A DNA stretch of 64,000 nucleotides, from the NCBI RefSeq assembly GCF_900496995.4, contig NC_044027.1, positions 14,842,743-14,906,742 of the forward strand. Direction: 5' to 3'. Made by a program: the position numbers and the translations under genes. Of the stretch, positions 13,101 to 23,198 are shown one piece after another (position 1 is the first letter of the stretch; every line of letters starts with the position of its first letter). Below the pieces are notes generated by a model. The model searched no databases and was not told the DNA's origin. It was given only the letters and a program-made list of their open reading frames with translations. This stretch comes from Aquila chrysaetos chrysaetos (lineage: Eukaryota; Chordata; Aves; Accipitriformes; Accipitridae).

Positions 13101-16100
13101 AGCAATATTGACAGATAACGTGGCTGGCCTGGCTCTTGTCAGCTCTGCCTTTTAGCAGGTTTGATTAATTGCTTTACAATTTCACGTCCAGCTGGGGGGC
13201 CACTCTTGGATCACTTCTGCCCCCCATCAGGTAGAAGAATGGAGCGGGCTGCTGAATGCGTCTATAGACAGCCACCATGTGCTGAGCGGGTCACCTCATT
13301 ATGGGGGAAGATGGACTCCTTCCGGCACCGTGCAGCATCATGTTGACTGCGTCATTTCATTTGCATGCTCTGGAGGCTGAATTGGGATCGCTTGGATGGG
13401 AGGGAGCGCTTTGGCATGTACCAGACTGGAGGGTAAGGAGGAGAAGGGCACCAAGTCCTGGTACAGGGGTAGGAGCTTGCAGCCTCTGACCAAACCTGGA
13501 GAGCCAACTAACTTGATCCTGCAATATGGTCTAGGAGGGAGCTGATATGGAAACAGTCCCAGCAACTGCCAACTTGGTGCTGAATGCTAAATGGGGAAAT
13601 GATTTGAAATCTATATTCTCCTTGCTTCCAGTTTGAGAAAGCTTTAATTTTTAATCCCCTTTTGGAAGGAGAAACCTAGTCTGCTGTGCAAGTAGCAACC
13701 TATGGTTATGCCTCTGTCACTCAGTAAAGAAGTTCTCCCGCTCCTTCATGATCCAAATTGTGTTGGCTGAAAGGGTCCTCTGTTTTCATTAAGCAGATGA
13801 AATGGCTGTTGATTCAGATCTCACCTCAGTATGTAAAAACCAGAGCTTCAAACAAGTCTGCATCAGACAAAAGCATTACATAGAAAAAACTTCTTGGTTT
13901 TGAAACTTCATCTACCGCTTTCCCATGCTTGACTGAAAATAAGTGTCTTGGCTTTTGGCTGCACAGTACAATCGCTGTTGTCTGCCCAGGGATGTGACAC
14001 GATTATCTTTTGTTAAATGCATCTTCAAAAATTCATTTAGAAAGAGTTAATTGCCCTTTGGCAACTTTTCCTCCTCCCTTCCCCAAGAAGGCTTTAAGAT
14101 GTTAAAAAGGTCACGAGTCCATTACAATGAAATGAACAAGTGTCTGCAACATCCACAGTTTGTTTTGAAGTTGTGCTGGATGTATAGAGATGGAAATGCA
14201 AGCAAAATTGAGATTATTTTTGGAGACTCTTTTTTCATTAAAACCAAACAAAAATCTCCGCTTAGTTTCCTTTGCAATCTTTCCTGCTTGCTGAATGTCC
14301 TTTTGGCTGGTGATTTTTGGTTTGTGATTTAAAAGTTGTAAAATCCTTTCCTTCCACGCACCCTTTAATTTCTCCAGTTGAGTGGAGCTGGTCTGTAAGT
14401 TGTGTGAGCTTCCAAAAGAAGAATTGAACCATTGTAACATTGGCTGAGGCTTTTGTTAAGCAAATTTCATTAAGAGAGGGGGACCTAGCAGGTCTTCAGG
14501 AAATCAGATCTACTTTGACTGGCTCTGCCGCATCTTGTTCGAAGCACTCCAGTGCCCTAGTGTATCCAGATGGCAAACTAGCTAGATATGTTCACTGCAT
14601 GCACAACTAACTCTGAAATAGCGGAGGACTGCCTGGCATCCTGCACTGGTGCAGTTGTGTGGAGGGATGCGTACACTGCAGCATGAGTAGGAAGTGCGGT
14701 AAGCAGAGGTTTCTTTAAGGGAATAAGCTATTGAACAGCACATGATTGTGAGAAAGCTTAAGCTTTGTTTTTAAGCTACAAGGTATGTGGCTGGTGGCTT
14801 TTTGCCTTAGCAGAATGAAATGTCTAGTGATGGGGAAAAAAAGCCTCATGGAAGAAAGAGCGAGCATGTTTCAGTTGCAGGTGACTTTCTTTTCTTGAGG
14901 ATTGTGAACAGTTGTGCAAAACCACCAGAATTCCATCAGTACAGTTTTTGCATCTGTTTTGTCAAAGTGTGTTTCAGCCATGCTGCATTTTGTTGCGAGC
15001 CTAGCAATGTGCACACAGGGGGACTGTGTGTATTCTTAAAACGGCACCATCCATGACCCCAAAAAACATTGCAGTAGCTCACGGTTTCAGGTCATATTTA
15101 TGAGGCAGCATAAAGGAGCAACGTGAGCTCAGGTACTGTGGGGTTTTTTTATGCTGTTGCCATCCTCAGCCCGCCTCCCTTGACGCACACAGAAGGTAGT
15201 TGAAACTATATTCCATTACCAGAACCTGACTTTGTTATGCTTTTATGAAAAAGATACTGAATATCCCTTCTTCTGTCTTGGTTTTCTTTTCTTCAGGTGG
15301 TGAGAACATCAAGAGTATAAATCAGCAGTCAGGAGCCCATGTTGAGCTCCAGAGAAACCCACCTCCGAACACAGACCCCGGTGTACGAATATTCACTATC
15401 AGAGGAGTTCCCCAGCAAATTGAACTCGCTAGACATCTCATAGATGAGAAAGTTGGTGTAAGTTCCATCTCTGTTGATCTTGGTCTGTCTCTTTCAGATG
15501 TGATGTTTTCACTCTTAGGTATGTGTAGGCCTGGACTTACAGGATGGCAAAGAATACGCATGCTTACGTTATTCAGCTTCAAAACCATTTGCTTGTTAGC
15601 AGCTGTCTTGAACTTTGATGACCCTCCAGCACCCATTGGACTAATTTTTGCTGTGGTCCCAGAAGGATCTGACTGTTTGCTGACATAATCATGGGTAGTG
15701 TGCAGCTGTATGAGAGGGAAGAACAGCAATAATAAGGTATGAGAAGGCTGTCAAAGGAGATTTCTTTTTGAAGGGAAGACAATAGTGTCACTGCGTGAGA
15801 ATGACACAATCCTGGCGTCATCATACTGAAAGTAACACTCAACTCTTTGCTCCAGTAAATCCAGGATGACTTTTACCTTCCACTTAATGCAGTGCTGTGG
15901 TATTGAAGCTTAATAATGTCAGGCTGGAGTACTACTGAAGGGGGAGACTTGGGTAAAAGAAAGTACGGAAAATACTGAACTGGGGCATGGTAAAGCTGAA
16001 AAGCAACCTTTATGCTGAATTGCCTGAGAGGAGAAGGCTTGATACCAACCTCAGGACCCAAGCTATTCAAAGGAAAACTTGCAACTGTGCCATAGTCCCG

Positions 16101-19100
16101 TTAGCCCCTTTGTGGGCTGACCGGAGTTGCTTTTGAAGCTGGGCTCCTGGAGTGTGCTGACAGACCTGAGAACTTCATCCTTGGAGAATCAGTCACTTCT
16201 TTCAGGTGCTGGGGTTTAGTGGAACATGTCCCAGGCTGTCTTCTCCCCTTACTGCTCATACTAGCTGACTCCACCCTGTGCTTAGAGCTGGCATTAAATA
16301 TTTGTGGATTCTGTGACAGGGTACCAGCATGGGTGGACCTGGAGGATTTGGTCAAAGTCCGTTCAGCCAAGCACCCGCTACACCTCATCAAAAGTAAGCT
16401 TCTCCATCTCATCACGGACGGGCTGTGGGGAATGCCTGGGAGCTATAAAAGCACTGGGAGAAGGGTGGAGGGCCCTGAAGCGGTGGTGTGCAAGTGGAGC
16501 CTTTTAAAGATTGAGCATTCAGAAGCAAGAAGCAAGTGAGATTAATCCTTTAAGCTTGACTACAGGAAGGATTTTATCTATTATAAACAAGGTAGGTATT
16601 GGCGTCTCCAGAATTTCTGTCTCTAGTGCAGTAAGAGCATGGAAAGAAGCCTGAACTGCATACAGCACAAGGAGTGCTGTTCAGTGTGATGTATCTTTGT
16701 CTTGGCTTCGTGAACAGACCAATATCAAGACAGTTAGCAGTCACACCTACACAGCGTTTCCTTTTGTTCCCATGTTCACCTGTTTGCTCAGCAGCTGCTG
16801 GCTATAAGTAACAGTTTCGCTTCTGTGGGTAACTTCATGTATATGGCCTGTTAAGTATTTTATTGTCTACTTCAGCGTGCCTTTTTGTCCTCTGCAGTGG
16901 TCCTCAGGCGTTCATGACGCAGGGTTGGGGCAGTACCTACCAGACGTGGCAGCAGCCTGGACAGCAAGTCCCAAGTAAGTGTCTACGGCCTGGGTTGGAG
17001 AAGGGTTGGTATTCCCTTTGCAATTGCTGCTTCGTGCCTGCAAAACACAGGTTCACCCATGAGACCACTTCTGTGAAAACGGCAAAATAATTTCCTGAGC
17101 AGAAGAGGTGTGTGGAGACATGGTGTGGTGTTTGAGCTCAGAATAAGCTGAAGTCCGTTGAAAACTGTAATGCTTTTTGTGCACTTAACTGCTTACTGCC
17201 TGTTTCTGTTCTCTTTGTGTAGAAACTTGGTCCTTGCTGTCTGTTCCTCTCTAACGAGAACATTTTTGCCTTAGGCTCTCTTCTGCCAGGATTCTCCAGG
17301 CAACCACTTGCCAACCCCCCTTCCCCCTAACAGGCATATCGTGTCTGGTGGCGAGCCCTCCCATCTCTTTGTTCTTGACCTTATCAGTTCTTGCTTACGT
17401 TCTTTTTTAAATGTTCCTTATGAGCTCTTCTCACTGCTCAACTCCCAGTCTGATGGAAAGACTGGGAAAGGAGATGCAGGAAATGGAAGAAAGGATAGGC
17501 AGAGCTCCTATCCTGGTTCATCCACACTGACTGTAGTAGTGTCTTCTTGTCTCCTTTTGGGAGTTGATGAGAACTCCTCAGCCTCCACAGTGCTAAATGC
17601 TCAGAATGAGGCCAGTGGAATAACCAGCTTTCAAATAAATAAAAAACCAAAAACGAGTGCATACATGTCCTTAGTCATCAGTTCAAAAACTGAACCCAGG
17701 TGACCCCTGCTGCTGGGCTTTCCACTTCAAGTCACCAGCACTGAGTCAGGCTGGCTGTTATTCTTCAAAGTTCTAAGTGTCATGGCTTCCTAACAGCCTG
17801 TTTAGTCAAAATGCAGCAGATTGGAATGGGGAGTCCCCCTTTTCAGAATAATTGAAGTAGTAAATGCTATTGGTGACATTGGTAACTGCATCATCCTGTG
17901 TCTTCAACAGCCAGATTAATGGTTTGCCCTAAACAGAGCAGATTCATAGTCTGCTTGATAATCTCAAAGCTCATGTGTTGGGCAGTAATGTCCAAAAGAC
18001 ACTTTTCAATCACAATTTTTCAGGAAATATGAGGTTTTTTAATGGCCTAGTCTCATGAAAACTGAAGCTAAGCACCAAAAAGTGTGGGTGGGGGGGGTAA
18101 TTTTAAAGAGGTTTAATGACAGATGCCTTTCAGTGCTAAGGCTGAGTTAGCAATGAAGTAGAATATTAAATTCAGTATAAATTCTCACTCTTTGAGGTGC
18201 CTGAGGTAGAGGAAACATTGGAGGAGCAATGCCTGCAATTGTACTTGTGATTCCCTGTAACACTAATCACATTTTAATGTTTATGAAATTGTGCATATAT
18301 GAAATTTGGAAATCCTCAGTGCTGCTTTGTTAACTTAATGCACTTCTCAAATGTGTGCTACAGTAGGACATAGGAACCCTGCATGGGAAGTATGTGTTAT
18401 ACTAAAAAAAATGCCTCTGCAAGAGTCCTGCTCCTTAGCAATTACAGTCTAAAATCATGACTTTTCCTTTGAGCTCTAGGGACTTACAGAAGGTCAATAG
18501 TTGTTCTATATTCAGGACAGCAAAATGCAATGGTGGGCTTGAAAGGACTCTTTTTTTTGTACAGGAATGGAATAGTATGGTACTGAAGAAGAGTATTTTC
18601 CCATAAGCTTGCTTTACAGGAAAAATTGTTATTCCAGTCCTTTCCTGTGCACCTTCAAGAGCACTGGACTTCCCTGAGCTTTGGGAAGCAGAGCAGTCGA
18701 TGCAGCAGGGAAAGTTCTACAAAAAAAAATGTAATTTTCATCTTCTCATAAAGGCTTCGAATAAATGCTTACAAAATATGCATTGCTATTTGCCTTGCAA
18801 GATGCCTTTAGAAACTCACTTTAGTAACTTACCTTCTTTCTCACCTCCCTGAAACATCCTCTTTGTCTTGCCCACCAGCCACTAGGGAAAAACAAAATCT
18901 CCCTTCCTGCAACATATAGTCATGTCTCAAGCTCACACCTCCTGGCTTTGGAGCCTGGTGTAAGAAGCACAGACCCTTTGAATCCTCCGATTACTGATAG
19001 TGCAGCTTGTATCCCAATGATGACTGCTTTGCAGTGAGTTTGTCAGGTTTCTGGTGGCTCCCAAGACCAGAGAAACATCCTGCCTTGCCCTTGTCCTTTC

Positions 19101-22100
19101 CCTGTATGGGTTAGTACCACAATGCCATGTTTGGGGGGCAGATGTTTTATTTCTGCTGTTGAACCTGATGGAAAATGTTGGCTCTCTAGTTCCATGTCTA
19201 CTTAGGATCCTCCATGTTCCTGTTTGTAGTCAGGCATACTGAAGGCAGTCTTGGTAAGGAGAGAGGACAGACAAGATAATGCTGTGCTTTAAGCAGCCGT
19301 CACCGCTTTCTTCTGCTGCAGATCACAATGGTACCCAGTCAGGCCAGGTGGAGTTCACCAAGGCGTGGGAGGATTATTATAAGAAACTAGGTAAATACCT
19401 GCTTTTGCACTTTAAGTTTTAATTTGAAAACAGTCTTGTGGAGGGTCCCTTCCCTGAGTGCTGCAGCCTGTTCGTTCGCAGCTCTGCTAGCCCTGTCAAA
19501 GAGACGGCTGAGTCGTTCTCCGAGCAGGCTTCCTAGGGACAGACTCAAGAGTGCCCTCCTTGTGGGAGGAGTGGCAGACCCCCACCCCCTACACATGTAT
19601 TTAGATTTTAATTACTTCCCCCATCTTAAATAAATTAACTGGCTGGGGAAACATTTTGCTGTGAAATGCATTTAGCTGCGTGTCCTTTCAGCCTGCTGCG
19701 GACTGTAATTCTCCTAGAAGAAAAGGCATTGAAGGAGGTCCTTTGTTGGCATTAGCAGGTGGACAGTTGAGGCAGCCTTGACCTCTGCCAGAAAAGGTCC
19801 TGACTTGTAGCGTTGGTCAAGTCTTTTAACCCGCTTTTATGCCCCTGGACAGGACACTGCTGCCCTGTTCCCTCCACCCACTTCACACTTGCAGTGTATT
19901 ATTTTCCCCCTTCCCCCCACTTCAAAGCCCCCCTTCGGCCGGCGTCGCAGGGCAGGGCTGTACATGGAGCGCAGGCGGTTGGATGGGCTGGGAAGAGCTC
20001 TCCTCCACGCGTGTGTCCTGTCCTTGCCTGCTGTCCCTGTGTGTAGTGGCTCGTGCTCAGCGCTCACACTCTCGCTGTGCCTGCCTCTCTCTGCAGTTTT
20101 CTAGTCGCTGTGTTTTCTGTTCAGGGCTTTTTTTTTTGTTTGCTGTGTGTCTCGCTGAGGGCTCTTTGCTCTAATGTGACTAAGGGAAGTGTGGGCATCC
20201 CGCCTCTGCACCCAGATGGCTGGACTCTCCCCTGCAGTAGCACGTAGATGTGCTGGATTGAAGGTGTCTTAGCGCTTCAGAGGGGGAGTCTGGGCTAGGC
20301 GAAGACCAAGGGTTTGGGGTCTGCGAGGTCTCTCAGTGCAGGCACTGGCACTGCTTATCTTGGTGTGGAGTCTGGAGACCGTGCCGCGGAGCCAGTCGTG
20401 GCTGTTCGGAGGGTGTCGTGGGTGCCTCTCCGGGTGATGCATGGGGTGTAGTGCTGAGGGCAGGTGGAGCTGGCTGTGCTTTGTGTGGGGCTCATGGCTC
20501 CCGTCGGGCCTGAGGACTTGGCAGCCAGTAGCAGTTTGGCTACCCCAGAGCTGTGCGCTGGGGCAGATGGTACGCTGGAGGCTCGTGTTTGGGCACGTTG
20601 TACAGACAGGCATTGCCCACTGAGGCTCCTTCAGGTGGGCTCCGCTGATGAGAGTGGGGGTGAAGGATGCAGACCCCTGAAAACCAAGTGAGGTGACTCA
20701 AAACATGGCCATTTCCTTGGCAGCTCCATGGCTGCAGGTTGAGGTGACAGGTCTCAGTTCTGTCAGACATTTCAACCCTCCCTCCCTGTGCTAGGTGTGA
20801 GTGGACCGACAGCCTAGGGTGGTTGATGTGCAAACTGAGCGGCTCCCAGCTTATGTGTTTTGGCTTGAGCATGTCCCAGCAGCGGGGAAACTTGGCTTAA
20901 TACCCTTTAACAGGGCACAGGTGAGGTGAAATCAGGAACTTGAGCTTTTCCTCGGCTTTCCCTGAACTGAAGATGCCGAACACTGTAGAAAGGTGGAAGC
21001 TGAAGTGTGAAGTCTGGGCAACTGAAGTAGATCCAGGGCTTGTCTAGTGGAAAGGTAAATGTCACTGGCTGGAAACTGTCACCTGTTCCATACTGACGTG
21101 CCCCTTGTTGTCATCTTTGCACAGGCCAACAGAGCCAGCAGCAGAACAGCCATCCCGATTACAGCAAAGCATGGGAGGAGTATTTCAAAAAACAGAGTGA
21201 GTGAAACAGGGTTATTGGAGATGAATCAAGTCTTGTTACAAAGAGAGTTAACTCTAATCCGATGACTTGCATCTCCATCCCCTGCCGTTATTAGCTTCCA
21301 GTCCTCTACAAAACCCCTTTGGTCCTCTCCTGTTGGTGATGGTGCATGTAGTTCTCCCACTGAAAGCTCGCAGTTGTGCTGTCTGCTGTTGTGCCTCGGG
21401 AGAGGTGCTCCCATTGAACCACGGTCCACAGTAGACCTCGTGTCCATGCTTGCAGTTGGCCTGTCTGGGGGAAACATAGCGCATAACAAGAACTGATGCT
21501 AACAAAACCCAGAAAGCTGAAGCTGGGTTGTTGAGAGGGTAGGAGAGCTTTGCACACATGGAAAAACATGGGCCTGGCTTTCTCCATTCCGTTAAGAAGC
21601 GCATGATGCCAACTTCTCGATTTGCTTTTGACATCGTGCTGCTGGAGCCTTTGGGCCGGGGATGAAGGGTGCAGGCTGTCAAACTGTGTCCCTGCAGCTG
21701 CGGGAACAGTCTCTTAATGCTTTCTGGCTGCTGTCGGCTTGTCACTTGCAAGCCAGCTGAAAGCCTGTCCTGTCGTATCCAAACAGCAGATAGCCGGTGT
21801 TGCTCTTTCAGATGTCTGCAGCTCTTGGAAGGGGGCTGGCTCTTCTTTAAGCTTTACAAAAGGAGATCCTAAGCCTGGGCTTGGTCTTAACTGAATTGCT
21901 CATCTCTCCCTTTTCCCTTCTTTTTCTCCAGGTCATGCTGCCAGTGCTGCTTCTCAGGCAAGTTCCCAACCGGACTACACGATGGCTTGGGCAGAGTATT
22001 ACAGACAGCAGGCCGCCTACTACGGGCAGACACTAGGGCAGGCTCAGGCCCACAGCCAGGTCCGTATTCATGTTCCCTGAACCCCACTGCTCGTTCCCTT

Positions 22101-23198
22101 GGGGAACTGGGGCCTTGCCCTGGTGTGGGGACTCTGCTTTGGGTTCACATGGTAAAGCAGAGAGATCTTGTGGCTGAGGAAGCAATCACAGAATTGTTGT
22201 TTCAACATCAGAGTCTTATTTCCCTGGTGAGAGGTTTTTTGTGAGAGAACTGGGAGCTTATTTGTTTCTCCTGGGGACCTGTCCTTATAACCCCCAGGCT
22301 GTTTTGTGGCTTTGGGGAATGAAAGTAACAGGAATGATGGAGCCAGGCTGGCGAGGTAGCACAACACCGGCACATCGTGCAATCCAGGACCGTGTGTGCA
22401 GGCTTTGCCTTTTCTCTTGCAAGCTTTGTGCTGGGATAGGAGGTGTGTGCTTGCCTGGGGAGGGAGCACCCTCTCCTGAAAGGGAGCGGAAAACTGTTGA
22501 AAAATAATTTGGATTAACCAGCTGCTGAGTAAAATCTCACCTCACCTTTCACTCAAACCACCAGAGGGTTTTGTGGGATTTATCCTGATGGTACCCACAG
22601 GGCTTTCCTGAGCGCCGGGTTTGCAGAGGGAACGTCTCGGTATTTGGCAAAAAGTATGTGCAAAGTACACGCACACCTCTGTGATCGGACGCTTCTCCCC
22701 ACTGAATTGCGTTTTTACTCTGGCTCCTCGGAGCAGAAGCTGGTCTGGATGCAGGCGGCGCGGGGAGCCAGCACCGTCCTCAGGCAGCCGCAGCCTCCCC
22801 GCTGCTGCTCGCCGGCACTGCCGAGGTCGAGCGGGGCGAGCCGGGTGCAGGAATCGGCGCTTGCCGCGGGCGCTGGCCAAGTGTGACCTAGAAGCGGTGA
22901 TAAAAGGGAGTTCTCTTCATTCCTCTCTCAAAGTCTGGCCCTCTAGAGAAGAGAGATCTTGTTCGATAAGAGGCATGAACTCCTGGAAGGAGAGCTCGGG
23001 GATAGCAGGCGTTAGGGCAGAGATCTCTTCGGTAGCGGCTTGAAGCATCGTTTGAGGTATATATCCTGCTCGGCTGGAATGGGGAATGAGAGACCTGTCT
23101 GTGTCGGGGGAGGAGGGCTTGACAGCATTACGAATTTGCTGCCGCTGAGTAACTTTTTTTTTTTTCTCCCCCCCTCTCTCTCTCTGTAGGAGCAGTAG
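1066..23198 (+). CDS. FUBP3: FUBP3, far upstream element-binding protein 3 (5'-truncated by window edge; 15 exons)
   Basis: Fifteen exons with AG/GT borders and matching phases join into about 476 residues that follow vertebrate FUBP3 closely. FUBP proteins bind single-stranded DNA (FUSE) and AU-rich RNA through four KH domains and act in the nucleus on transcription and mRNA fate. Four KH GXXG loops are visible: GRGG (KH1), GKGG (KH2), GRNG (KH3) and GKGG (KH4). A linker with the Arg-Gly run [10 protein letters not shown] precedes KH4. The tail is Gly/Pro/Gln-rich with Tyr/Trp motifs of the type [18 protein letters not shown] and [10 protein letters not shown], which in FUBP1 form the transactivation region. 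The first visible codon is inside KH1, so roughly 90 N-terminal residues lie upstream. Compared with the human protein as I remember it, one Tyr-motif exon is extra and one Pro/Ser-rich exon was not found. FUBP1 and KHSRP were considered; the EQ C-terminus and the KH sequences favour FUBP3. Confidence 0.97.
1884..1941 (+). CDS. FUBP3: FUBP3 exon: KH1 C-terminal half
   Basis: The acceptor is TTTTGTAG ending at 1883 and the donor GTGAGT at 1942. The 58-nt exon encodes [20 protein letters not shown], the last beta strand and start of the last helix of KH1. It ends after two bases of a Glu codon. Confidence 0.96.
4398..4419. repeat. A22 homopolymer in FUBP3 intron
   Basis: Twenty-two consecutive A in the intron before the KH1/KH2 exon. 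No retroposon body could be recognised upstream of it. Confidence 0.9.
4564..4726 (+). CDS. FUBP3: FUBP3 exon: KH1 end, linker and KH2 start
   Basis: The acceptor is CCAAAG ending at 4563 and the donor GTGCGC at 4727. The 163-nt exon covers [19 protein letters not shown], a linker, then KH2 with [16 protein letters not shown]. It ends in phase 0. Human FUBP3 has the same sequence here with few substitutions. Confidence 0.96.
5628..5726 (+). CDS. FUBP3: FUBP3 exon: KH2 C-terminal part
   Basis: The acceptor is TTTTTCTTCAG ending at 5627 and the donor GTATGT at 5727. Thirty-three whole codons start [19 protein letters not shown] and end in DAFKVQ, the variable loop and third strand of KH2. Confidence 0.96.
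7715..7819 (+). CDS. FUBP3: FUBP3 exon: KH2 last helix and KH2-KH3 linker
   Basis: The acceptor is CCCCATGTAG ending at 7714 and the donor GTATGT at 7820. Thirty-five codons include [20 protein letters not shown] and a Gly/Ser linker [10 protein letters not shown] that leads to KH3. Confidence 0.96.
8213..8315 (+). CDS. FUBP3: FUBP3 exon: KH3 with GRNG loop
   Basis: The acceptor is TTTCCCATCAG ending at 8212 and the donor GTTTGT at 8316. It encodes [20 protein letters not shown] and the segment [13 protein letters not shown]. The third KH loop is GRNG, not GKGG, as in FUBP family KH3. It ends after one base of an Asp codon. Confidence 0.96.
8986..9086 (+). CDS. FUBP3: FUBP3 exon: KH3 C-terminal part
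   Basis: The acceptor is TTCACAG ending at 8985 and the donor GTGGGT at 9087. It encodes [20 protein letters not shown] followed by [14 protein letters not shown], the final strand and helix of KH3. The ATG at its first base is internal to an Asp-Asp pair, not a start. Confidence 0.96.
10381..10522 (+). CDS. FUBP3: FUBP3 exon: RG-rich linker and start of KH4
   Basis: The acceptor is GCCTTCCAAG ending at 10380 and the donor GTAGGT at 10523. It encodes [20 protein letters not shown], a linker, then [17 protein letters not shown]. The Arg-Gly repeat is a likely RNA-contact or arginine-methylation segment. The exon stops inside the KH4 GKGG loop. Confidence 0.96.
10523..15296 (+). other. FUBP3: Largest FUBP3 intron, 4.8 kb, no gene seen
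   Basis: This intron splits the KH4 GKG|G loop. I found no exon, RNA gene or recognisable transposon copy in it. It holds a run of 22 T at 12539-12560 and otherwise unremarkable sequence of mixed composition. The short open frames in it have no recognisable content. Confidence 0.7.
15297..15457 (+). CDS. FUBP3: FUBP3 exon: KH4
   Basis: The acceptor is TTTTCTTCAG ending at 15296 and the donor GTAAGT at 15458. It encodes [19 protein letters not shown], then a PPPNTDPGV loop, a [14 protein letters not shown] strand-helix unit and [11 protein letters not shown]. It ends in phase 0. A competing GT three bases earlier would break the frame. Confidence 0.96.
16320..16393 (+). CDS. FUBP3: FUBP3 exon: Gly/Pro-rich tail, first part
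   Basis: The acceptor is TCTGTGACAG ending at 16319 and the donor GTAAGC at 16394. It encodes [20 protein letters not shown] and TPHQ. It ends after two bases of an Asn codon. The match to human (GQSPFSQ...PHQN) fixes the frame. Confidence 0.94.
16898..16974 (+). CDS. FUBP3: FUBP3 exon: tail with [10 protein letters not shown]
   Basis: The acceptor is TCCTCTGCAG ending at 16897 and the donor GTAAGT at 16975. It encodes [20 protein letters not shown] and GQQVP. It joins directly to the previous exon through a shared Asn codon. In human, as I recall, another exon (start TFPPRSSG) sits between the two. It ends after one base of a codon. Confidence 0.94.
19322..19390 (+). CDS. FUBP3: FUBP3 exon: extra Tyr/Trp motif, probable cassette exon
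   Basis: The acceptor is TTCTGCTGCAG ending at 19321 and the donor GTAAAT at 19391, somewhat weaker than its neighbours. Its 69 nt encode [20 protein letters not shown] plus KL. Both borders have the same phase, so skipping keeps the frame and restores the human-like junction VPSQQSQ. Inclusion gives three Tyr/Trp motifs where human FUBP3, from memory, has two. Its use in transcripts is inferred. Confidence 0.85.
   Translation: MTMVPSQARWSSPRRGRIIIRN
21125..21196 (+). CDS. FUBP3: FUBP3 exon: Tyr/Trp motif [10 protein letters not shown]
   Basis: The acceptor is CTTTGCACAG ending at 21124 and the donor GTGAGT at 21197. It encodes [20 protein letters not shown] and KKQ. It corresponds to the human [16 protein letters not shown] exon. 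It starts after one base and ends after one base of a codon. Confidence 0.94.
21932..22059 (+). CDS. FUBP3: FUBP3 exon: last Tyr/Trp motif and QAQAHSQ
   Basis: The acceptor is TTTTTCTCCAG ending at 21931 and the donor GTCCGT at 22060. It encodes [20 protein letters not shown], then [20 protein letters not shown] and HSQ. If the rather weak donor is not used, the frame adds VRIHVP and stops at 22078-22080. Confidence 0.95.
23190..23198 (+). CDS. FUBP3: FUBP3 terminal coding segment (Glu-Gln-stop)
   Basis: A long T/C tract and TCTCTGTAG end at 23189. The exon then reads GAG CAG TAG, so the protein ends HSQEQ, the same C-terminus as human FUBP3. Only two codons plus the stop are coding; the rest of this exon is 3' UTR. 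Confidence 0.93.
   Translation, partial: EQ

Noticed and set aside
16561-16592. Possible 26-nt FUBP3 microexon (CTACAG ... GTAGGT)
   Set aside because: Inclusion would shift the reading frame into the next exon, and the encoded residues do not match any FUBP3.
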